A DNA stretch of 64,000 bases, from contig NZ_CP021455.1 of the NCBI RefSeq assembly GCF_002158865.1, positions 372,001 to 436,000 of the forward strand, read 5' to 3'. The DNA comes from Comamonas serinivorans. Its GTDB lineage: Bacteria > Pseudomonadota > Gammaproteobacteria > Burkholderiales > Burkholderiaceae_C. Under the pieces are notes generated by a model. The model was not told the DNA's origin and made no database searches. It was given only the letters and a program-made list of their open reading frames with translations. Position numbers and translations under genes: made by a program. This document shows, in pieces, positions 27,845 to 36,076 of this stretch (position 1 is its first letter; every line of letters begins with the position of its first letter).

Positions 27845-28864
27845 ATGACCACCTTCCTCAGCGTCGCCGACCTGGTCCAGCTGCTGCACCGGGTGGGCCT
27901 GCGCCCGTTCATCGAGGCGCTGGCTCAGGCCTTGCACACCGACTTTTGCCGCTGGCCGGACTTCGAGAAAGCGCCGCGCGTGGCCAGCCATTCGCCACAG
28001 GGCGTGATCGAGCTCATGCCCATCAGCGATGGTGTGGACTACGCCTTCAAGTACGTGAACGGCCATCCGCGCAACGGCGAGCGCGGCCTGCCCACGGTGA
28101 TGGCGTTTGGCGTGCTGGCCGAGGTCGCCACGGGGTACCCGCGCTGGTTGGTCGAGCTGACGGTGTGCACTGCCTTGCGCACGGCCACCACCTCGGCCCT
28201 GGCGGCACGCGCCCTGGCCCGCCCCGATGCGCGGCGCATGGCGCTGTTGGGCTGCGGGGCACAGTCGGCGTTCCAGGCCTTGGCCTTCGAGACGCTGCTG
28301 GGCATTGAACACCTGGCCGTGTTCGACCCCGACCCCGCGGCTTGCGCACGCCTGCAGGCGCACCTGAGCCGGGTCAGCGGCTTGCGGGTGACGGTCGCGG
28401 CCTCGGCCCACGAGGCCGTGCGTGGGGCCGACATCGTGACCACCGCCACGGCCGCCAAGCGGCACGCGCGCGTGCTGACCGTCGACATGGTGGCACCGGG
28501 CATGCACCTCAACGCCATCGGCGGCGATTGCCCGGGCAAGACCGAGCTGGACCCCGAAGTGCTGCGCCGCGCACGCATCGTGGTCGAGCTGGAGGCACAG
28601 ACCCGGATCGAGGGTGACATCCAACAGCTGCCGCCCGACTGGCCCGTGACCGAGCTGTGGCGCGTGCTGCGCGGCGAGGTGCCCGGGCGCGAGTCGGCCG
28701 AGCAGGTCACGCTGTTCGATTCCGTGGGCTTTGCGCTGGAGGACTACAGCGTGTTGCGCACCGTGGCTCGCCTGGCCGAGCAGCATGGCCTGGGGCAGCC
28801 GCTGGACCTGGTGCCCGACCTGCGCGACCCCAAGGACGTGTTCGGGTTGCTGGGGGACGCATGA
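27845..28864 (+). CDS. Ornithine cyclodeaminase / mu-crystallin family protein
   Basis: 339 residues. The Rossmann motif LLGCGAQSAFQ (about residue 135) binds NAD(P). The N-terminal part has YAFKYVNGHPRN and the mid-region IVTTATAAK is typical of the OCD family. Members convert ornithine to proline and ammonia or reduce cyclic ketimines. The length and C-terminal extension match the Comamonadaceae ornithine cyclodeaminase group, but substrate assignment from sequence alone is not secure. Confidence 0.85.
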   Translation: MTTFLSVADLVQLLHRVGLRPFIEALAQALHTDFCRWPDFEKAPRVASHSPQGVIELMPISDGVDYAFKYVNGHPRNGERGLPTVMAFGVLAEVATGYPRWLVELTVCTALRTATTSALAARALARPDARRMALLGCGAQSAFQALAFETLLGIEHLAVFDPDPAACARLQAHLSRVSGLRVTVAASAHEAVRGADIVTTATAAKRHARVLTVDMVAPGMHLNAIGGDCPGKTELDPEVLRRARIVVELEAQTRIEGDIQQLPPDWPVTELWRVLRGEVPGRESAEQVTLFDSVGFALEDYSVLRTVARLAEQHGLGQPLDLVPDLRDPKDVFGLLGDA

Positions 28865-29065
28865 ACGGGTGTGGATCGAACGGCCAGCAGGCTGCCACTG
28901 CGGCGGTGCCGATGCGCGGCGGCACCGGGGCGTCTTCCACCGAGCCCGTTGGGCGGCGCCCAGGGCGGATTTCACCTGCGCATCGCACCGGCACTTCCGC
29001 CTGCACGTCACCTGTTCCGCCCTCCACCTGCGCCGACAGGCCTCGTCCATGAATCAAGCCCCCGC

Positions 29066-29863
29066 ATGCCCCTGACCCGCGACACCTGGCCCAGCGCCGC
29101 TGCCGTCCGCGCATCGCTGATGGCGCAGTTCACGCTGCCCCCGCTGCCGGCAACGGTCCACGATTGGCTGGCCTGGTATGCGGCCCTGGCGCCGGGCCAA
29201 AGCCTGTACCTGGGGCCGGACCCCGCAGATGCGCCGGAGGACGACGACGGGATGGAAGACGCGGCGGACCTGGCGGTGGGCGTGCTGACCGGCGTGCCCA
29301 CGGTCGATGTGCCCAGCCTGTTTCACGCCCTCGATGGCTACCGCTTCGTGCTCGATGCGCGGCGCAGCACGCCCGATCACCTGGTGTGGGCCGATGTGGC
29401 CGCCACGGGACCTGGCGATTGGCAACCGCACTGGCTGGTGTTGCAGAACGCAGGCGGCGACCCCCTGATCGCGGACGTGCGCACGCCCGAGGTGCCGATC
29501 TACACCGCGCCGCATGGCGCGGGCCGCTGGGACGCGGCGCTGCTGTGTGCGAGCCTGGCCGAGCTCATGCAGGCCATCACGGTGTACCGGCCCGAACGGG
29601 TTGGCGACGCGCCACCCGCGCCCCGCTACACCGTGCGTCTGGTGGACCTGGGGCCTGTGCCGCTGCGGGCCCTGCTGGCGCTCAAGCAGCTGCCGGCTTA
29701 CCGCGACTGGGGCAGCAGCCGGCTCATGGCCTTGAAGGACGGGCTGCCCTTGACCCTGGTGCACGACACCGTCAGCCTGCCGCTGGCCGAACGCCTGGTG
29801 CGGCAGTTCGAGGCCGTGGGGGCCCGCGTGGCGCTGAGCAAGCGCCTGGCGCCGCGCGCCTGA
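29066..29863 (+). CDS. SUKH-like protein with ribosomal L7/L12 C-terminal-like domain
   Basis: 265 residues from the ATG at 29066. The N-terminal about 180 residues resemble the SMI1/KNR4 (SUKH) fold (HDWLAWYAALAPGQSLYL, and HWLVLQNAGGDPLIADVR). The last about 70 residues (YTVRLVDLGPVPLRALLALK to FEAVGARVAL) match the C-terminal domain of ribosomal protein bL12, the part that contacts translation factors. SUKH proteins are often immunity proteins of toxin systems, but no toxin gene is adjacent. The domain calls are by eye and the role is unknown. Confidence 0.6.
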   Translation: MPLTRDTWPSAAAVRASLMAQFTLPPLPATVHDWLAWYAALAPGQSLYLGPDPADAPEDDDGMEDAADLAVGVLTGVPTVDVPSLFHALDGYRFVLDARRSTPDHLVWADVAATGPGDWQPHWLVLQNAGGDPLIADVRTPEVPIYTAPHGAGRWDAALLCASLAELMQAITVYRPERVGDAPPAPRYTVRLVDLGPVPLRALLALKQLPAYRDWGSSRLMALKDGLPLTLVHDTVSLPLAERLVRQFEAVGARVALSKRLAPRA

Positions 29864-29959
29864 GCCGTGGCCTGGCCACGCGGCGCGGGCTGAAGGGGCG
29901 CGGCCGCGCTGTCACTCGCCCGACACGGCGGTGCGGCGCCCGCTTCCACAATCCCTCGC

Positions 29960-30415
29960 ATGAAAATCTTCGAAACCCTTCAAGAGATGGCCGACCAAGT
30001 GGGCCAAGAGATCGGCGCCAGCGAGTGGATCACGGTCACGCAGGAAAAGATCAACCTGTTTGCCGAGGCCACGGGTGACCACCAGTGGATCCACGTGGAC
30101 GTGGAACGCGCCAAGAAGGGCCCGTTCGGCGCCCCCATCGCGCACGGTTTCCTGACGCTGTCGCTGCTGCCCGAGATCTGGGGCAAGGCCATCAAGGTCA
30201 ACCAGACCGGCATGGGCGTGAACTACGGCCTGAACCGCGTGCGCTTCATGAGCCCGGTGCCCGCAGGCAGCAAGGTGCGCGGCAAGATCAAGCTGCTGGC
30301 CGCCGAGCCGCTGGACAAGGGGGGCTACCAGTACACCTACGAAACCACGATCGAGCTGGAAGGCGCGGCCAAGCCCGCCTGCGTGGCCGAATCGCTGGTG
30401 CGCCGCTACCCCTGA
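29960..30415 (+). CDS. MaoC-family (R)-specific enoyl-CoA hydratase
   Basis: 151 residues, a single hot-dog domain. The catalytic signature DHQWIHVD is followed by PIAHGFLTLSLLP, giving the Asp/His dyad of MaoC/PhaJ hydratases, which hydrate trans-2-enoyl-CoA to the (R)-3-hydroxyacyl-CoA used in polyhydroxyalkanoate or fatty-acid metabolism. It stands alone with its own terminator. Confidence 0.9.
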   Translation: MKIFETLQEMADQVGQEIGASEWITVTQEKINLFAEATGDHQWIHVDVERAKKGPFGAPIAHGFLTLSLLPEIWGKAIKVNQTGMGVNYGLNRVRFMSPVPAGSKVRGKIKLLAAEPLDKGGYQYTYETTIELEGAAKPACVAESLVRRYP

Positions 30416-30493
30416 TTGCAGCCTGAGCCGCGGGTGCCGCAGGGCACCAAGGCCAAGGACGCCATGGCGGGCGATCAGGCCCGCCCTCGTTGA

Positions 30494-30543
30494 CCCATCC
30501 CCTTGACGCCCACGCGTGGTCAAGGCGATGGGTTTGTCGTTTG
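30494..30543 (+). terminator. Terminator-like hairpin after the maoC gene
   Basis: A stem CCCATC-CCTTGAC with its complement GTCAAGG-GATGGG, each half joined by one bulged C, is followed by TTTGTCGTTT. It lies about 80 bp after the stop. Confidence 0.7.
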
Positions 30544-30547
30544 TAGG

Positions 30548-30595
30548 GGTATAGGGCGATAGCCGTTCATCCCGAAACGGTGTTGCGGGCATACC
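30548..30595. repeat. GTAT-ATAC dyad element, copy 9
   Basis: Core of 46 nt with inner CCGTT / AACGG. It lies between the convergent maoC and yaeQ genes, just past the terminator. Confidence 0.85.
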
Positions 30596-30597
30596 CC

Positions 30598-30985
30598 AGT
30601 GGAAGGCATTGCCTGGGCACACGAAGGTGGCGGTCTCAGGCGACGTTTCGCAGCCGCAGCGGCGGATTCCGCGCCGGGTGGCGGCCGGGGTCGTGCGGGT
30701 CGTCCGGCTGTTGGGGAGCCCCGTGCCGCGGGCTGCACTCGGGATCGGCTATCGCGGATGGGGGCGCAAGACCGTGTGCGGCCTCAGCCAGGGCGCGCAG
30801 CGGGCGTTCACGACCCGATCGGGTCCCAGGTGGGTTAAACGGCGGCGGCTCGGCATCAGCCACGGCCTGTTGCACATCCGTGGTGGGGGGGCGAGGGGGC
30901 CCGGCCTGGGTGACGTTTGACGTTGGCCAGGTTCTGGTCGCAGGATCGGCAAACGGACCAAGAGGCCAATGGGCAAACGGCGCGG
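30598..30985. other. Intergenic region downstream of yaeQ
   Basis: About 390 bases. I see no gene. An imperfect inverted repeat (AAGAGGCCA with TGGCCTCTT) spans its end and the last yaeQ codons, and may end the yaeQ message. Confidence 0.4.
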
Positions 30986-31561
30986 TCAGCGGCTGCTGGC
31001 CTCTTGCCAACGCTCGGGCTCGACGGTCACGGTCTGGCTGCCCCGGCTGATCAGCGCGGCGCCGTCCTGGATCGTGGCCTGCAGCTGCATGCTGCGCTCG
31101 GCCAGCGCCGCCAGGGCCTGCGACTGTTCGGTCGGAATGCGCCAGACGTTCACCTTGCTCAGCCGGGAAATCTTGGCCTGCTCGGCCTTCCACCAGATCT
31201 CGGCCTGGTGGCTGTAGGCGTACACGGCGACGGCGTCGGACTGCTGGCTGGCCTTGAGCAAGGGCTTGTCCAGCGGTTGGCCGACCTCGATCCACAGGCG
31301 TTTGCGGCCCGTGAAGTCGACCAGGCGCACGTCGGGGTCTTCGGGGCTGGACAGGCCGGCGCCAAAGCCGATGTCGCCATCGCCCTGGCACACGGTCTGC
31401 ACCGCGTGCGCGTGGAAGGCCAGCGCCGCCAGGCGCACCATCATGCGTTCATCCGTCTCGCTGGGGTGGCGGGCCAGGGTCAGCGCATGCTCGGCGTAGT
31501 AGCCATGGTCCACGTCGGCCACAGAGAGGGTGCACTTGAAGATGGTGGCGGACAGGGCCAT
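30986..31561 (-). CDS. yaeQ: YaeQ family protein
   Basis: 191 residues from the ATG at 31561 (MALSATIFKCTLSVADVDHG). It is highly typical of YaeQ, whose fold is a variant of the PD-(D/E)XK nuclease core, with conserved DPDVRLVDFTGRKRLWIEVGQP in the middle. E. coli YaeQ was linked to transcription-elongation effects, but its biochemical role is not settled. The in-frame extension to 31624 reads through dyad element 10 and is not preferred. Confidence 0.9.
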   Translation of the reverse strand: MALSATIFKCTLSVADVDHGYYAEHALTLARHPSETDERMMVRLAALAFHAHAVQTVCQGDGDIGFGAGLSSPEDPDVRLVDFTGRKRLWIEVGQPLDKPLLKASQQSDAVAVYAYSHQAEIWWKAEQAKISRLSKVNVWRIPTEQSQALAALAERSMQLQATIQDGAALISRGSQTVTVEPERWQEASSR

Positions 31562-31599
31562 GGCAGAGCGCGGTGCGGGCCGCTGTTGAGTGGGTTGGG

Positions 31600-31647
31600 G
31601 GTATGCGTTGATTGTCGTTGTCAATTGAACGGCAATCGGGGAATACT
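31600..31647. repeat. GTAT-ATAC dyad element, copy 10
   Basis: Core of 46 nt. The inner stem is long (ATTGTCGTT with AACGGCAAT, one G-T pair) and the outer arms pair with further G-T pairs. It lies about 40 bp upstream of the yaeQ start. Confidence 0.85.
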
Positions 31648-31745
31648 GGGTTGGTTGCTTGGCGGGCGGCAGGCGCGCGAAGGCGCATCACGGGGGCTGC
31701 CGGGTTGGCCCGGGCGGGAGGCCCGGCTTGCGCTGGCCCGCCGCG

Positions 31746-33164
31746 TCAGGCGCCGCGCGCGAGCTGCTCGGCCTGGCCCACGTAGCTGCCCGGCGTCATG
31801 GCCAGCAGGCGGTCCTTGTCGGCCTGCGGGATGGCCAGGCCGTTGATGAGTGCATGCAGGTCCTCGCGGTGCACGGTCTGGCCACGCGTGACTTCCTTGA
31901 GCTTTTCGTAGGCGCCGGCCACGCCATAGCGGCGCATCACGGTCTGGATGGGCTCGGCCAGCACCTCCCAGCTGTTGTCCAGGTCGGCGGCCAGCGCGGC
32001 TTCGTTCAGCTCGAGCTTGTTCAGGCCCACCATCAGCGACTGCAGCGCCAGCACGGCGTAGCCCAGGCCCACGCCCATGTTGCGCAGCACGGTGGAGTCG
32101 GTCAGGTCGCGCTGCCAGCGGCTGATGGGCAGCTTTTCGCTCAGGTGGCGCAGCACGGCGTTGGCCAGGCCGAAGTTGCCTTCGGCGTTTTCAAAGTCGA
32201 TGGGGTTGACCTTGTGCGGCATGGTCGACGAGCCGATCTCGCCCGCCTTGAGCTTTTGCTTGAAGTAGCCCAGTGAGACGTAGCCCCAGATGTCGCGCGC
32301 CAAGTCGATGCAGATGGTGTTGCTGCGCGCGATGGCGTCGAACAGCTCGGCCATGTAGTCGTGCGGCTCGATCTGGATGGAGTAGGGCTGGAAGGTGAGG
32401 CCCAGGCCGAACGGCGCGCTGCCGCTGGCGTCGGCTGGCTCGGGCGTTTCGACCACGCGCTGCGCGAAGGCGGCCCAGTCGAACTCGGGCCAGGCGGCCA
32501 GGTGGGCGTTGTAGTTGCCCACGGCGCCGTTCATCTTGGCCATCAGCTGCACGCCGGCGATGGCGGCGCGGGCCTTCTTCAGGCGCACGGCGACGTTAGC
32601 CATTTCCTTGCCCACGGTGGTGGGGCTGGCGGTCTGGCCGTGCGTGCGGCTCAGCATGGGCACGGCGGCAAACTGGTTCGCCATGTCGCCGAGCTTGGCC
32701 ACCACGGCGTCGAGCGCGGGCAGCAGCACCTCGCCCCGCATGGCCTTGAGCTGCAGGGCGTGGCTGGTGTTGTTGATGTCTTCGCTGGTGCAGGCGAAGT
32801 GCACGAATTCGGCGGCGGCCTCCAGCTCGGCATGGCCCTTGAACTGGGCCTTGATCCAGTACTCGACGGCCTTCACGTCGTGGTTGGTGGTCTTCTCGAT
32901 GGCCTTGATGGCTTCGCCGTCTTCGGCCGAGAAGTTCTGGTGCAGGCCGACCAGCAGCGCGCGCGCGGCGGGCGACAGCGGCTTGAACTCGGCAAAGCCG
33001 GCGTCGGACAAGGCCACGAACCACGCCACCTCGACCTGCACGCGGCGCTGCATGTAGCCCAGTTCGCTGGCGATGGGGCGCAGGGCGGCGGTTTTGCCGG
33101 CGTAGCGACCGTCGAGCGGCGAAACAGCGGTCAGGGCAGAGAGGGGAAGCATGGATTCAGACAT
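31746..33164 (-). CDS. purB: Adenylosuccinate lyase
   Basis: 472 residues from the ATG at 33164 (MSESMLPLSALTAVSPLDGRY); an ATG four codons in is equally possible. It belongs to the fumarase/aspartase superfamily with the signature SSTMPHKVNPIDFENAEGN near residue 300, and catalyses two steps of purine biosynthesis (SAICAR and adenylosuccinate cleavage). Length and PLDGRY start match the E. coli-type PurB. The longer frame to 33416 was rejected as repeat-derived. Confidence 0.95.
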   Translation of the reverse strand: MSESMLPLSALTAVSPLDGRYAGKTAALRPIASELGYMQRRVQVEVAWFVALSDAGFAEFKPLSPAARALLVGLHQNFSAEDGEAIKAIEKTTNHDVKAVEYWIKAQFKGHAELEAAAEFVHFACTSEDINNTSHALQLKAMRGEVLLPALDAVVAKLGDMANQFAAVPMLSRTHGQTASPTTVGKEMANVAVRLKKARAAIAGVQLMAKMNGAVGNYNAHLAAWPEFDWAAFAQRVVETPEPADASGSAPFGLGLTFQPYSIQIEPHDYMAELFDAIARSNTICIDLARDIWGYVSLGYFKQKLKAGEIGSSTMPHKVNPIDFENAEGNFGLANAVLRHLSEKLPISRWQRDLTDSTVLRNMGVGLGYAVLALQSLMVGLNKLELNEAALAADLDNSWEVLAEPIQTVMRRYGVAGAYEKLKEVTRGQTVHREDLHALINGLAIPQADKDRLLAMTPGSYVGQAEQLARGA

Positions 33165-33246
33165 CCCGCAATTGTAAAAGGCCGGCCTGGCGCCGGTGGT
33201 GGGGTGCGGGGCACGGCGTCGTGAAGGCCGTCCGGGCTGGACGGCG

Positions 33247-33360
33247 GCCGCGGGCGCACCGGGCTCCGCGACGGGCCGCCCGGAGCCACCCTGCCCCCTC
33301 GGGGGTCGCCCGGTCAGGGGCTGCGCGCCCGGCGCGCAGCGCAGGAAAGCATGGGGGCGC
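33247..33360. repeat. Intergenic GC-rich repeat
   Basis: Contains CGACGGGCCGCCCGGAGC, CCCCCTCGGGGG and an AGCATGGGGGCGCC end, between the divergent purB and gst genes. It has the same segment order as the 84-bp unit inside uvrA, and is probably a member of the same dispersed family. Confidence 0.6.
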
Positions 33361-33405
33361 CGGCCTAGAATGGCTGCCGTTCTGCAGTCTTCGCCCATCC
33401 CCACC

Positions 33406-34023
33406 ATGCAACTCATCGGTTCGTTGACCAGCCCTTACGTGCGCAAGGTGCGTGTGGTGCTGGCGGAAAAAAAGCTCGACTACCACCTGACGCTGGACAA
33501 CGTCTGGGCCGATGACACCCGCATCCAGGACTTCAACCCCCTGGGCAAGGTGCCCTGCCTGCTGCTGGACGGCGGCGAGGCCGTGTTCGACTCGCGCGTC
33601 ATCGTCGAGTACCTGGACACGCTGTCGCCGGTCGGCAAGCTGCTGCCCGCCACCGGCCGCGAGCGGGCCGAGGCCAAGACCTGGGAGGCGCTGGCCGACG
33701 GCCTGCTGGATGCCGCGCTGGCGGCCCGCATGGAGCGCACCTGGGTCAAGCGCGCCGACAGCGAACGCAGCCAGGCCTTCATCGACCGCCAACTGGCCAA
33801 GATCGCGTCGGCCCTGGCCGCCATGGAGCGCGGCCTGGGCGACCAGCCGCATTGCCTGGGCGGCGCCCACCTCAGCCTGGCCGACATCGCCGTGGTCTGC
33901 GCGCTGGACTACCTGGATTTCCGCTTTCCCGAGCTGGCCTGGGCCGAGGGTCATCCCAACCTGGTGCGCCTGCAGGCCAAGCTGGCCCAGCGGCCCAGCT
34001 TCATCGACACCCTGCCGCAGTGA
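33406..34023 (+). CDS. Glutathione S-transferase family protein
   Basis: 205 residues from the ATG at 33406. It has an N-terminal thioredoxin-like domain (MQLIGSLTSPYVRKVRVVLAEK, with PYVRKV at the glutathione-binding turn and the cis-Pro in GKVPCLLLD) and an all-helical C-terminal domain (LSLADIAVVCALDYLDFRFP). It resembles YibF-type GSTs. Its final codons (SFIDTLPQ-stop) are duplicated 6.55 kb downstream, where the second copy has no gene attached. Confidence 0.9.
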   Translation: MQLIGSLTSPYVRKVRVVLAEKKLDYHLTLDNVWADDTRIQDFNPLGKVPCLLLDGGEAVFDSRVIVEYLDTLSPVGKLLPATGRERAEAKTWEALADGLLDAALAARMERTWVKRADSERSQAFIDRQLAKIASALAAMERGLGDQPHCLGGAHLSLADIAVVCALDYLDFRFPELAWAEGHPNLVRLQAKLAQRPSFIDTLPQ

Positions 34024-34119
34024 GCTGATGGGGTATGCGGTTCTTCTCGTTGATGTGACAACGAGAGAGGCTGCATACTTCATGATTTTTCAGGTGTGTC
34101 GCCAGACCCGCCACGCCCT
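33997..34119 (+). repeat. Left direct repeat flanking the polysaccharide island
   Basis: 123 bp, comprising the last 9 GST codons including the stop, dyad element 11, and a 40-bp flank ending in GTGTCGCCAGACCCGCCACG. It matches 40549-40669. The flanks are nearly identical, while the element interior has diverged. It resembles an attachment-site duplication or a longer dispersed repeat. Confidence 0.85.
34032..34079. repeat. GTAT-ATAC dyad element, copy 11 (left island border)
   Basis: Core of 46 nt with a perfect inner stem TCTCGTTG / CAACGAGA. Begins 8 bp after the gst stop, within the left direct repeat. Confidence 0.9.
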
Positions 34120-34717
34120 GAATGTGCTTCTTGAAGCCCTGCAGCGGCACGAGCAATCCAGGGTCAAGCGCCAGGAAGAAATGCCCCCAGCGGCCGCCGC
34201 CACCGCCGATGGGATCGCTGCTGCCAAGGATGCCCAAGGCTTGGCCGGCCATGGACAGCGCCGCGCCGCGCGCGCTGCCAGGATGGCAGTGCACAGGGCC
34301 GCAGGATTGGTCGTCGGCTGGCCTGCTGGATCGACAGCACGGCCTTCCGGGAGGCGGGCCGATCTGCGGGTGATGGCCAGCACCCATGTCTTTCGCTTCG
34401 GCGAGGTCTGATGCGTCGCTTCCCCTTGATGTTGACCGACAGCGGCCGGATTCAAGAGGAAACGTCGACCCTTGGGCCAACCCGTTTTGGGGCTTCGCCA
34501 GACCGCCGAGCGGCCTGAAGGTGTTGACGCCGGGGCAGTCGCTTGATTGGCACCGACGCAGGCGCCACAGCGTCCGACGTCATGCGCCTGCTGGCTAGCC
34601 CCGCAGCCATGCCAAGCCATGGCAGCGAGCGGCGTATCTCCCCGCGGTGATGGTTTTGCGGCCGATAGAATTGTGGAAATCCTTCGTAGCGACTTGGAGC
34701 GAGGCCATCACTGAGCT
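34120..34717. other. Non-coding start of the island
   Basis: About 600 bases with no credible gene. Base composition changes from GC-rich to lower GC near 34600. Presumably holds the promoter of the glycosyltransferase operon. Confidence 0.5.
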
Positions 34718-36037
34718 GTGAGCATGCGCATTCTTCTGATCGCCTACGAGTTTCCCCCGATCATTTCCGGGCAATCGCTGCGCTGGTTTTATCTGACCAA
34801 CGAGCTTGCGAAGCTGGGGGTCGAAGTTCACGTGCTTTGCCCGAACATGCCGGCGTTGCCGCCCTTCAGCGAAGGACTTCACCCCGGCGTGACGGTCCAC
34901 AGGACCTGGGCTGGGCCGTACGTCGGGGTTTCACAGAGCATCTACCTGAGGCTGTCCAAGCTGAAGGACCCCAAAGACGCTCGAACCGAAGCGGCACCTG
35001 TCGACCCGGCGCATCAAACCACGAGCTTGCTGAAGGTGTACCGGTCGGGCCGGCGCTTTTTGGACCAGGTGGTGTTCCCTGACCTGCGGAGTGAATGGGT
35101 TCCGACCGCTTCAGCGCGCTTGACCCGCCTGCTGCGCGCAAACGCCTACAACGCCGTGGTCGCTTCCCATGAACCGGGGGCCAGTTTGATGCTGGGTCTG
35201 CGGGCCAAGCGCATCTCCCGGCTACCGCTGATTGCCGATTTGGCCGACCCCGTGGTGGCGCCCCATGCGCCGCGCTGGCGGCAAAGATTTGACCTTGCGT
35301 TTGAAGCCAAGGTGCTCAGGCAGGTCGATGCCGCCGTCGTGACCACGACCGCGGCCGCCGAGCTGTTCATGCGGCGACATGGCCTTCAGCATCTTCACGA
35401 CAAGTTTGACTGCATCACGCAGGGGTTTCCTGCTCGGAGCTTCTCCTGTGCACAGGCCGTCAAGTCGCCGATGCGGGCCCTGAAGTTGGTGTACACGGGA
35501 AATTTCTATGAAGATTTTCGGTCGCCCGCACAGCTTGCCCAGGCCCTGAAGTCACTGAAGGACTTGAACCTGCAAGTGGACTTCTATGGCAACCACACGG
35601 CTTATCACGCGCTGTTTGACGGCGTTGACTGCGCGACTTTTCACGGGGTCGTCGATCACCACACCTGTCTGGATGTTCAGCAGAATTGCGATGTACTCCT
35701 CAGCCTGGGCAACCGGCAGGCCTTTCAGGTCCCTGGAAAAGTCTATGAGTATTTGGGCGCAGGAGCGCCCATCCTGCATGTGTCCATGGCCCCAGCGGAT
35801 GAGGCTGGGCACCTGATTTCCGGTGTGGGTGCAGGTTGGTCTGTGCCCAACGAGGCGGACCTGCTGGCGAAAGTCATCCGAGACATCCATGCCAAGTGGC
35901 AGGATGGATGCTTGCACACGGCCATCTCCCGCGATGAAAAGGCCATACACGAATTTTCCTGGACCCAAAGAGCAGCGCGTTACCTGGACACGATCAAACG
36001 GGTCGTGAGCATGTCCACGCACCAGAATCTGGCTTGA
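34718..36037 (+). CDS. Glycosyltransferase family 4-like protein
   Basis: 439 residues (GTG start; an ATG two codons later is equally likely). It starts MRILLIAYEFPPIISGQSLR, the glycine-rich N-terminal loop of GT-B fold glycosyltransferases. The C-terminal half has LKLVYTGNFYEDFRSPAQLAQ and a late VPGKVYEYLGAGAPIL segment where the nucleotide-sugar-binding Glu usually lies. Probably adds a sugar to a cell-surface polysaccharide; donor and acceptor unknown. First gene of a three-gene operon with lower GC than its surroundings. Confidence 0.8.
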   Translation: MSMRILLIAYEFPPIISGQSLRWFYLTNELAKLGVEVHVLCPNMPALPPFSEGLHPGVTVHRTWAGPYVGVSQSIYLRLSKLKDPKDARTEAAPVDPAHQTTSLLKVYRSGRRFLDQVVFPDLRSEWVPTASARLTRLLRANAYNAVVASHEPGASLMLGLRAKRISRLPLIADLADPVVAPHAPRWRQRFDLAFEAKVLRQVDAAVVTTTAAAELFMRRHGLQHLHDKFDCITQGFPARSFSCAQAVKSPMRALKLVYTGNFYEDFRSPAQLAQALKSLKDLNLQVDFYGNHTAYHALFDGVDCATFHGVVDHHTCLDVQQNCDVLLSLGNRQAFQVPGKVYEYLGAGAPILHVSMAPADEAGHLISGVGAGWSVPNEADLLAKVIRDIHAKWQDGCLHTAISRDEKAIHEFSWTQRAARYLDTIKRVVSMSTHQNLA

Positions 36038-36076
36038 GCGCACTGCACGCAAGCACGCCTGAAAAGCAACCGAAAC

